Assembly (NCBI GenBank): GCA_903813345.2
Contig: CAIIXF020000008.1
Coordinates: forward strand, 4,969,341-5,033,340
Source of the DNA: Owenia fusiformis
Lineage: Eukaryota; Annelida; Polychaeta; Sabellida; Oweniidae
Direction: 5' to 3'
DNA length: 64,000 nucleotides
In this document: in pieces, positions 46,617-56,994 of the stretch
How positions within the stretch are numbered: the first letter of the stretch is position 1
How the letters are laid out: each line of letters starts with the position of its first letter
Position numbers and translations under genes: made by a program
Notes under the pieces: model-generated
Databases searched by the model: none
Told to the model about the DNA's origin: nothing
The model's input: the letters and a program-made list of their open reading frames with translations, nothing else

Positions 46617-46713
46617 TTTTCGGAGTAATGGGTTTCGGACAAGTGGGTTTCGGACAAGTGGGTTTCGGAAAACTGGGTTTCGGACAACTGGGTTTCGTAG
46701 AACTGGGTTTCGG
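46617..46713. repeat. Inverted partner array of GGGTTTCGGACAACT
   Basis: About six 15-bp units, the complement of the 45476-45612 array. The two arrays, in opposite orientation and 1.0 kb apart, may mark the ends of a nested element whose interior has no recognised gene. No target duplication was seen. Confidence 0.9.
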
Positions 46714-47012
46714 CAATGATGGTACATGTCCAAATGTAGTTATACATATAAACTATGACATGATGAGCTAATAAGAATGTCTGATAAGCATGTAGGCCTA
46801 TGTAATGTATATCTGATAATCTGTACAATCTGATTGTTTGATAAAGGAACTTGATGATACAGCCGAAGGTATGGAATGATTAAAGTTGCAGCAAAGAAAA
46901 GTCTAACTGTACCAATTTAGTTAAGCTACATGAGTACAGAAAATGTCAATGCAGTTCACTCGATTCATTCTTTGCTGCAGCTTAAAATTTATGCTAAGAA
47001 GTTATACTGTTT

Positions 47013-47344
47013 CACTGGCGGATCGGGGGGGGGGGGGCCCAGGGGCCCGCCCCCCCCCCCCCTTGGGTGGGCCCAGAAAAAAAATTTGTGCCTAAAAAAA
47101 ATTTTGAGCCAAAAAAGGCCTAAAGGCCCCAAAAAGTAGGCCTTTTTGGTCATAAATGGGCCTTCTAAGGCCTTATTTTTTAATTTTAGGCCAAATTTTG
47201 AAGAAAATGGGCCTCAAAATTTAAAAATTTGGGCCCACTTTTGGGTTTTAGGGGCCCAAAATTTTTTTCCGCGCAAGCGCGGACGTTTTTTTGTCAGACC
47301 AGAATTTTGGGCCCCCCCCTTGTTGGTTCCCAGATCCGCCCCTG
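47013..47344. mobile_element. 332-bp GGGGCGGATC-type MITE
   Basis: Ends read CACTGGCGGATC (left) and CAGGGGCGGATC (right, complement), with long G/C runs just inside. CTGTTT occurs on both sides (47007-47012 and 47345-47350), a 6-bp duplication. The body is rich in GGGCC/GGCCC and A-runs. A truncated copy lies at 1878-2086. It is nested in family 6. Confidence 0.85.
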
Positions 47345-48764
47345 CTGTTTTATTTTTTAGATATTTCGAAATCGTTAAATAGCATTGCTTTGAGTGTCAA
47401 TTCCAATAAACGAGCCAGCTATCCGAGCTATCAATGGTAGCGCATGCAAAATGTTCTCTCAAATAAGAAAAATCTCGTTCAAAGAAGTGCTATTTAAATA
47501 GGGAGCTTAAGCTACACGTATTTTAGAAATGGCGAACGTAAACGTGAAATGACCCCTGGGAACTATAGTTCCGTTCTGGATTGACTTATACAAAGACCCA
47601 ATTAAAACAGTTTAACTGATACCTTTGTAATCATTCATGCAAATAAAGACGTTGAAGACAAGAACTAGTTCTCTGAAGATTGCAATTTTACACGTTTACG
47701 TACACTTCTCTTTAAAACATGTGTCGTTAAAACCTTCCTACTAATCGTACGCAAATGGGGCATTGTTGTTGCTCGAGATGGCTATATTTAATAGAATATA
47801 ATTCCAGATACGATAAAAAACGAATGACCATGGTAATAATTAAATAAATGACTCGCCTATATTACAAAAATAGCATAGTCAAGGAGCACATTGGCATTGT
47901 CTCATTGGTGTACATTGGATTTTACTGTCACGGTTTGTATTCTTTAATTAATGTCTGTATGTTCCTTATTATGTCACTATCAATTATGTTATTCTGCATA
48001 TAGTCCAACGAAATGTGGAAATGATCGGCGTCTGACGTCTGGAGTTCGGCGTCTGGCGTTTTGCGCCAATAGCAAATTCTTTAGCAATTTTAGCAACTTT
48101 CAAAAACTGAACAAATGCGTACCGCTTAGACTGACATCATATTTTACTGTGAACAATTATAAACTTATTATGACTTTCAAGTATTTCTTAGAACATATGT
48201 TACCATGGTAGCAGATAAATGGACTTATTTGTTATTACTAAGTTACAACACGTGTCATATGTTAATGCCTTGTATTTTCTTAAATGCTAGAAATGGTAAT
48301 GCATTTGTAAATGAAATATTCATAAATTTTCTAGATTATTAGCCATATGAAAAATGTTAATGGTCGATGGCATAAATATTATGATGTCGCTATCGTGAAT
48401 TAAAATAAATGATGTTTCAAGGTAATAAAAACAAAACATTTTTAATTAAATATGGTTGCCTCGTTTCATTCTTAAGAATGCTATATAGCTGCCTCGTTTC
48501 CTTGAGAAACATGCCTCGTTTCCTAAGTGAGAGAAGTGATATGTAAATATCTCAGCAATGCCAGTATTGATTTCTAATTTGTAATCATATTATAAAACCG
48601 GAACTTATGAACTATTTACTTGCCAAATATTATGTTTTAATTTGAAGGATAAAAGCACGAAAATTGTAAAAAACAAAAATCTTACCGAATGAAATTTTTT
48701 CACGCGCCGCCATTTTGATACGAGGCAAAACCTCCCTCGTTTCCAGTTCATCCCCAGTGAATAG

Positions 48765-51454
48765 GCTATAGTTTCCATAAATTGCGCAATGATGCCCCAA
48801 TAGATCATGTCGTTTTTAATTGATAAGCTAAAGTTGATTTATTTAATTAAAAACTGTTCACAGCTAACACCATACAAACTAATTTTCATATTAAATAATA
48901 TATATTACAAAAGTTTAATCACAATCGTATTGGAACCACAAATTATAAAAGATCAATTGCTGCTTTACCTTATCATTGTTGTGATTGTGATTTCTCGTAT
49001 ACAAAGTTATCAAGAGTCAACAAAAATTTACAAATCATAAATAAACTGGAAATCGACTAGTTCATCTTGAAAGGTGAGCAGTGAAATATAGATTGAATCG
49101 AGTGGATTGGTTTCATTTAAAAGGAGAATTGGGTTGGATCTCGGGGTTGGATTGTATCAGGAATCAATAAAACATGGAATTTCTGAAATTACATGTATAT
49201 TAACGATATGATATGGATTGAAAATTGATATGATTGGAATTGAGTGTTGTATTATACAGGGTGTCTCAAAAATGTTACCATCTGGTTTTGGTAACGTTTT
49301 CAATTAAGATAAAATATCATGAATTATCCTTTCTAATTATACCAAACAAAATAGCACCCAATATCATCCTATGTTCCGAAGAGGGCCACGTTAAAAGTGC
49401 CTTTTGTTTTTGGTTTATATTGCTATAAATTAATTGACATTAATATTTAGATAAGATATAGATATTCATTTTTATATTAATATACAGTAGTGTGTCATAT
49501 TACATAAGCAATGGACGCGTATTACAATCACCATTCTTATGTTCAAGCATTATAAAGTCAATAATTTTTTTTATTTTTTTTTATTTGTTTATTTATCAAA
49601 CCTTTTATTACACTTTGGAAATTCCATATGGTGAAAGCCAGTCCTCCTTTTACAGGTAAAGATTAAAAGGTGGATTTGGTCGAGTGGATTGGATTCATGT
49701 AAAAGGTGGATTGGATCGGGAATCTTCAAAATATGGATTCTTTTAAAAAAGTCTATTCATCTCCCTCTCCCTCACATCCACAATGTCAAATAATAGATGA
49801 AATATTATGATTCTTGGATGGCAGATGGGCTAGAGGGGTAACTTGGTACCCGCTTTCTGATACGCAATCTTATCCATTCCAAAGGGGACCATTCAAAGAT
49901 CATAAGGCAGGCTAGACTGCTTTGAGGATCCATATCATTTGTTTTTAATCCTAACAAAACATAGCAGAAATGTTTTGGGAACATCCACACATCAATTCGA
50001 ATTTGATTGCTTTTATCTAAAGATCTATGTTTATTATGCCTTACAAAAGTCGATTTACAAGAGATATCAGTTAAATATCCATCAAATAATTGTAGTATGT
50101 ACTTGTGGTTGTTTTTCCGATTTCTCAGAGTGGCCAGTGATCAAAAAATACTTTGTGGAATAGACATTTTGCTTGGAGGGAGTTCCACCAAAAAAGACTT
50201 TTGAAAGAAATTTTGAAGATTCTCAATCCAAACATGATATACCACTTAGGGTATGATTTATTGTAACATGCAGTTATGTTTTTTGTTTACCAGATTCTAA
50301 ACGTCATGCATAAATAATTTTACTCTGTGAATAGTTCATGAATATAGAAATTGCTGAATTTATTTTCTTCCAATGTGTAGATACTTGAAAATGTCAGTTT
50401 TCTCCAAAATAATTCTTAAAATGCCAAAAAGATGCATATTCCATTCATTTACATATTATATATTTATTTTGTACAAAATGTACTCTATGATTTCCCAATA
50501 CTACAATACACGATTCTCAAAATTGATATTAAAATTTTTGATTCCAATTTATTATTGAATACCAACAAATTCCGTAACATGAACTTTCCCTTACCTTTGT
50601 TTGAAAATCATTTTACGCTCTAAGTTGCTGAATCGGATATGTAGTTCATTTATATGCCTTCTCACATATAAAGTGATAACTATCCTTGCGAATAGCCCAT
50701 CAATACAGAATGGACATGCAATGATTTAACGATCAGTGTAACAACCAGATATACTTTCTGTGAAGAAATAAAATTATGATTGGAATTTTGATGAGTAATT
50801 GTAAATCTAAAGACTGACAGAAAAAACGTTGCTCATTGGTAGTTTATGATGTACATGAGCGCTGGAATTTTACCTATAGATTTTTTCAATTGAGTTTAAT
50901 CGCCTTAATCAACACAAAGTTCAAATACATCAGTTGAAGTGAGATATTTCACAATTTTGCGCATGACGGGGAAGAGAACCAGATTTCAAATCCCATCACA
51001 TTGGGTTCTTTTGAGTGTCACCATCTTCATTCTGGGCCCCATAATGTTCCAATTATACAATATTTCGAACAAATTTCTCGGCATTTGAATGTATTTTCTA
51101 GAAAGCCCCAGTATTCATATTTCATTCCACAAAAATATATAGATTTAACATTCATACGATCATTTTTTCAAAATATGGATATCAACATTCATTAGTCTGT
51201 TTGAGAGAATACACAGAAGTTGGCACAGAGAATGGACCTTTGGGAAAAATTATATTTGATGTGGAAATTATATATTGGTGTAAATTGTTCAAGTTGCTTG
51301 CAATTTTGTCTCCCCTTTTAACTTTGATTCTGCATGTAAGATACCTGTAACATTGGGATTTTTAGCCAGCTCGGTGTATCACTCGAGTAAATTTTGTGAC
51401 ACCTTCATAATCATGATAATGGAGACACCTCTCGATGTATTACTAAAGCAAATT
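48765..51454. other. Unannotated stretch with a solo mariner-like end
   Basis: At 49255, TACAGGGTGTCTCAAAAATG matches the terminus of the element at 60450 but lacks a partner. T-rich low complexity lies at 49561-49600. No gene is supported; short frames lack domains. Confidence 0.4.
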
Positions 51455-51457
51455 CTA

Positions 51458-54400
51458 TAGGTGATGGGCTAGCCCTTAAATTGCGGTATGGAGGTAGAAT
51501 TTTGGAGACCATGCTAGTTACATCCTAATTTGTAATTCTCACCACAATTTGACAATAATTAGGCAAAATTTTACAGCGTTAAGGAAAAATTCAATATTTA
51601 TACCCCCTGCACGACAAAAGTAGGGGGTACATAGAAAATAATTAATAACTTAACAGAAACATTATGAATAACCACAATTTTTTCAGAATATATGCACATG
51701 TATGTCATTGATAACTTGTAAAAAATTGGTGACAATAGGTATGATCGTTGCTATGGAAACATAATTTGATTGTCAAAATTTGCTAATTTGTGTCTATTTT
51801 GGGAGGCTCGTTAACGAAAAAAATCCTATGTCAGCAAGTTATGCTGCAAAAATAGTATTGTTTTAAGGTCCGGAAAACTGCATATATATGTCCTGCATGC
51901 ATTAAAATTAGAATGATGATTGAGTCTCAATCAAAAAAATTTTTTTCTTTGACCCACTTCCTCTAAATAATCCAAAGTGGGCGTGGCATTTAACTGAATG
52001 ATCAAACCTACTTAACAGTAGATAGCTTCAATTCCTATAGCCTGTATTATCACAATTTCAACAGAATGTAGGATTCTGGTATCAGTTACCAGTTTATATG
52101 ATTTTGTTTATCCCTCTCAATATTTACAACCCCTCCTTCGTCACCACCACCCCTCCCACGTGACAAAAGTAGGGGATACCTTGAAAATGATTAATAACTT
52201 TACAACAATGCAGCGAATAACCACCAATTTTTCAGACAGAATAAATGTATATGTCATCAGTAATTGGAAAAATTCTTGGTAATCATAGGTATTATAGTAA
52301 AATTCTAAACAGGATTTGATCGTCAAAATTTGTGAAGATATTGAGAGGGGGGGGGGGGGCTGGTTCACAAAGAATACTATGCTTGCGAATTCTTCTTCAA
52401 AATTACCATTGTTTTAAGGTTTAGAAAACTGCATATGTCCTGCATGCATTAAAACTGAAATGATGATTGGCTTTCGATTGATTTTTTAGATTTCACTATG
52501 ACCCACTCCCTCTTTATTATCCAAAGTGAGTGTGACATTTAACTTTATGATCAAACCTACTTAATAGTTCAACATTTCTACAGAATGTAGGCATCAGTTA
52601 ACTTTTATCATTTTGTTCATCCCCAAATATCTATGCCACTCCCCTCGTATTAACGTACTAAAAATTAAAAAATGTATATGTCATTAGTAACTGGAATAAA
52701 AATTACACATGTATATGTCATTAGTAACTGGAAAAAGATTAAGGTGATTATAGGTTTGATGGTTGCTATGGAAAAGGATTCGATTGTCAAGCAAAGGACC
52801 GCATGTTGTTTGAAGAATAAATCAGGGAAGTTTTTCATGTATTTTGCTTGTGTTTTTATCTTAAAAACATCAATACACTTTAAACTATTTTATTGACTAT
52901 AAGACTGCACCATATAATCCCCAAAAAATATTTCTCTTTTTCAAGGATTACCTATGGATAAACACCCAGGTTTTTTATTTTTCAAACTTCAGAGGGCTGG
53001 GAATCATTGATTACGATCATATAAATGCTGTTTTAAAATAGGTTTAATGTATGCCAATAATTTCTCAAATTGTGTAAATGGTACCCATTCCTTATTCCCT
53101 AGAATTTTCTCTTTGAGAAATTTCCCATAGCAATCCTATGGTATCCAAGCAGATTTTGAGATAACAGGAAAGTGAATCATTAATACACACCTCATTGGGT
53201 TGTGATATAAACCAAAACAAGAGTCAATAAAATGTTTTAAAGAGTATTAAGAGAAATGCATGAAAAAACTCCCCCAATTCATTCTACAAACAACTTGTGG
53301 TCCTTTTGTGAATTCATGTAGACTTGTAGATTTTCTTAGGAGCAACAAAAGAAAACAATCTGCCTGTCTACTTTGCTACTCTTGTTCCCATGACATTTCT
53401 TCATCACTTTTGATCATCAGAACCATGCCAGCTACAATATAATATATCTTCTGACATTGCTTAGCGTAGATACAATATTTTCTGGTGACAAATCTTAGCT
53501 AGATGATGGGGGGGGGTGTATTATGAAAGGAGGTTATGGGGTAGGTACAATGCTGGTATAAAAAGATTTAGTCCCAAACATGTTGTTTATGATGATCATA
53601 GATGAAGATAACGGTCCACGTCCATTTGACAGCTTCACAGGCAACAGTACAGTAAAATTACATACAGTTGTGTATCTCTAACAGTATCATATGGTACCTT
53701 TTGGGCTATGGTACTGTATGATACGGTAATATATGGTACCATAGACTAAAATGGTATTGTACAGTACCATGGACACTGTATAGCACCAGAATAGAATGGT
53801 ACTGTACGGTACTATTAATGTACCAAAAGTGCAGATTAGTGGTGTTTATCAAGCAATTTGATATCACAGACTCCTATGCATATCACCAGGACTTCCAGCA
53901 TTTACTCAAGTCAAAAAATCCACCCAGTGTTAGGAGCTATGGCTTATCAAGAATTTGTTAAATGCCTGTATTAAACCGTTTGATGCGCCCAAATCAAGAT
54001 GAAGAAATAAAAACTCATGGAGAGCCATAGAATCATGGAAAGCTAATTAGGGCAGATTCTATGGTCCTTAGCAAAAAGCAAATTGCAGTTATTCAGGGAG
54101 AAGCGTGTGTCACAACTTACAAAACAGTGAAAGTGTTAGTGGCAACATGTCCTTTTACCAAGTAGCCACATTTCAAACACATTTCGTTTAATATAAGTTA
54201 TTGAATGATTTGAAATGCAATACAGTATATATTCTGCTCGAGAAATTCTGTGTTGGAACGAGACAAAGTCGAGTGCCAATACATAATATCGAGAGCAGAA
54301 TATATCCTGTATTGCACATCAAATCATTCTATAACGTTTTTATCGTGTGGTCTTAGGCCAATACATTTTACTCAGGAGGTAATTCCTTTGAAATATTCTG

Positions 54401-55892
54401 TATTGCTACTGAGATTGTCCCCTCTGTACCAATATTGCTACGGAGATGATCAATGAGGACAATCTCAGTAGCAATACAGATTGGTACAGCACAAGAACTG
54501 ACAAATCAGAGGGGTTCATTTTACAGATCAAACGATAAGTAAGCTGAATACTCTCCAGATTCATGGAATTTTGAAATCATCAAGGATTCCAATTCTTCTT
54601 TCATGACTTTATGACTTACTTTTTTTTACTCTGAAGGCTTTGTTGAAACTTTTTCCACTACCATCAATCTAACTGCATATATCTAAGATTCTATAAGTAT
54701 GTCCTCGAACCCTTAATCTCATATATATTCCCACAGCACAAAAGAATATGGAATATCCCCAATCTAACGAAAGCATTGCAGTGAAACAGTATCAGGCACT
54801 ATTATAAACCTTTTTTCTGCCGCTAAATCAAAGTTTATTAATGTCACCTATTATTATAACCTCATCAAAAGATTTATCTGTGAATGACACCCTATCATTA
54901 TTTCAGTTTTAATGTATGCAGGAGACAGTTCCTAAACCTTAAAACAATGGTATTTTGCAGCATAATTTACAAGGATATGATTCTTTATGAACTAGCCCCC
55001 CCCCCCTACCCCCACCCAATCTACACAAATTCAAAACAATCAAATCCTGTTTCTATAAAACCATCAAGAATTATTTCAAATTACTGATGACATATACATT
55101 TATTCTGTCTGAAAAATTGGTGGTTATTCGTTGCATCGTTGTAAAGTTATTAATGATTTTCAATGTATCCCCTACTTTTGTCATACGGGAGGGGTGGTGG
55201 AGGAGGGAGAGGGGTTATAAATATTGAGGGGGATAAAAAAATCATAGAAAGTGTTAACTGATACCAGAATCATACCTTCTGTTGAAATTGTGAAAATACT
55301 TGCTATACAATTGAAGATATCTACTGTTAAGTTAGCTTGATCATTCAATTAAATGCCACGCCCACCTTGGATTATTTAGAGAGGGTGGGTCATAGAAAAA
55401 AAGATTTAAAATATTTTTGATTGAGACTCAATCATCATTCTAATTTTAATGCATGGAGGACATACATATGCAATTTTCTAAACCTAAAAACAATGCTATT
55501 TTTGCAGCATAACTTGCTGACATAGGATTTTCTCATTGACTAGCCCCCCAAGATAGACATAAATTAGCAAATTTTGACAATCAAATTCTGTTTCCATAGC
55601 AACCATCATACCTATAGTCACCAATTTTTTACCAGTTATCAATGACATATATGTGCATATATTCTGAAAAAATTGTGGTTATTCATATTGTTTTTGTAAA
55701 GTTATTAATTATTTTCTATGTACCCCCTACTTTTGTCGTGCGGGGGGTATAAATATTGATTTTTTCCTAAACGCTGTAAAATTTTGCCTAATTATTGCCA
55801 AATTGTGGTGAGAATTACAAATTAGGATGTAACTAGCATGGTCTCCAAAATTCTACCTCCATACCGCAATTTAAGGGCTAGCCCATAACCTA
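51458..55892. mobile_element. Element X, copy 2 (4.4 kb)
   Basis: Ends read TAGGTGATGGGCTAGCCC and, on the complement, TAGGTTATGGGCTAGCCC, with the 3-bp duplication CTA (51455-51457 and 55893-55895). It lacks the Mutator-like and family-5 insertions of copy 1 and so supplies their empty sites (near 52008-52020 and 53606-53630). Arms contain two to three diverged ~530-bp modules. Inside are a ~175-bp insertion bounded by CAAGAGT/ACTCTTG (53216-53392), a GGTACTGTA/TACAGTACC-rich block (53640-53830), and the two conserved hairpins. No intact protein frame was seen. Confidence 0.92.
54198..54334. repeat. 137-bp hairpin inside element X (copy 2)
   Basis: Same termini and identical length as 40852-40988. 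Downstream, 54398-54479 holds the perfect 23-bp stem also found in copy 1. Confidence 0.75.
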
Positions 55893-55895
55893 CTA

Positions 55896-56989
55896 TGATT
55901 GGCCTTGGGTTTTAGCTAGCGAAGTCTCAAGGGGGATTCCCCTCAATGTATGAATAAAGTAAATCCCGAAACTCAACAAAAAATCATGACTCAAATAAAT
56001 ATATTTTGTTTGTCAGCCCATTGATTAATTTTTATATAATTCAATAAATGGTGCAAGTATCATAAACACATACTCAAGACAAAATACTGGTACTTATAAA
56101 ACTGCACAGGTGATTTCTCACACGGAGCTAGCTTTGGGGCGTAACAGTAATTTGTAACAAGACTCACAATGATAAAAATCGCACTTTGAATGGTCACCAT
56201 GTACTTTAACCAGCATGGCCAAAACCTAATCAGTTGTCGGCACTTGTCTGATCTTGCTTCTGTAAAAATTGAACAAGCGTTTTTCCTGAAATTTCAATGA
56301 CAATTATTTATCAGAGAATTAAAAATGGCCACCGTGTAATTTAGCCAGCATACCAAAAACAAGTTGAAAGGATCATTGAAATTTTGATGAAAAGAATTAT
56401 GAAAATTCAAATTAACCACCAAGTAATTTACCCAGCATGCCCAAATCCTATCAGATCTTGGCACTAGTCTGCTCTAGCATCTGTAAAAATTTCAAGTTCA
56501 ATGGATAAGCAGTTTTCTTGGAATTTTGATGACAAGATTTATCGAAAAATTCAAAATGTGAATCTTACAGTTGGGTTTTATATGAACAAACAAAAAGCAT
56601 GTCAGACGAAAAGGGGATTCCCCTTTTAGTGTGTACTGAACAAAGTGAATCCAATGACTCACGAATGAACAATTGCTCATATGTATTTTATATTGCATTT
56701 GTAAAACCATTCACATTGATTGTGTTTGAACAGAAATTCGGAAGGCCAACAGCTGAGCATGCACTTCAGATTCAAGATAACAAAAATGAGTGATTACCTT
56801 GGTACATTACTAGGTTGCCGCCGATGTCATTGCTTTAACTCTGTGTCTTAATAACCCCTGAAACAAAGCAATACTATGTACAAACCTCAGGCTACTATTT
56901 GATAATCTAGTCTCAGTGATAAGCACCATACCGTCCATTTTTCTTTCTCTCTGGGCCTAATATATATTATAGAAGTCGTCTCATGGATG
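55896..56989. other. Gene-free stretch with diverged direct repeats
   Basis: Segments near 56190-56300 and 56430-56530 share CAGCATG-CCAAA, CCTAATCAG/CCTATCAG, GGCACT-GTCTG and TCTGTAAAAATT. They look like old ~240-bp tandem copies. Nothing else was recognised. Confidence 0.45.
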
Positions 56990-56994
56990 GATTA

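Larger units (their letters stand above)
44815..48759. mobile_element. CAC-ended inverted-repeat element, family 6 (3.9 kb)
   Basis: Termini CACTGGGGATGAACTGGAAA and its exact complement are flanked by the perfect 5-bp duplication AATAG (44810-44814 and 48760-48764). Arms of ~310 bp are about 95% identical. GAAACGAGG(CA)/TGCCTCGTTTC recurs in both subterminal regions (near 44831, 45052, 45085, 45110, 48458, 48490, 48511 and 48736). ATGGCGGC lies ~45 bp inside each end. Nested repeats account for part of the length (45476-46713 arrays and 47013-47344). An exon-like ATG with donor lies at 45292-45324. No transposase was recognised. Confidence 0.93.
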
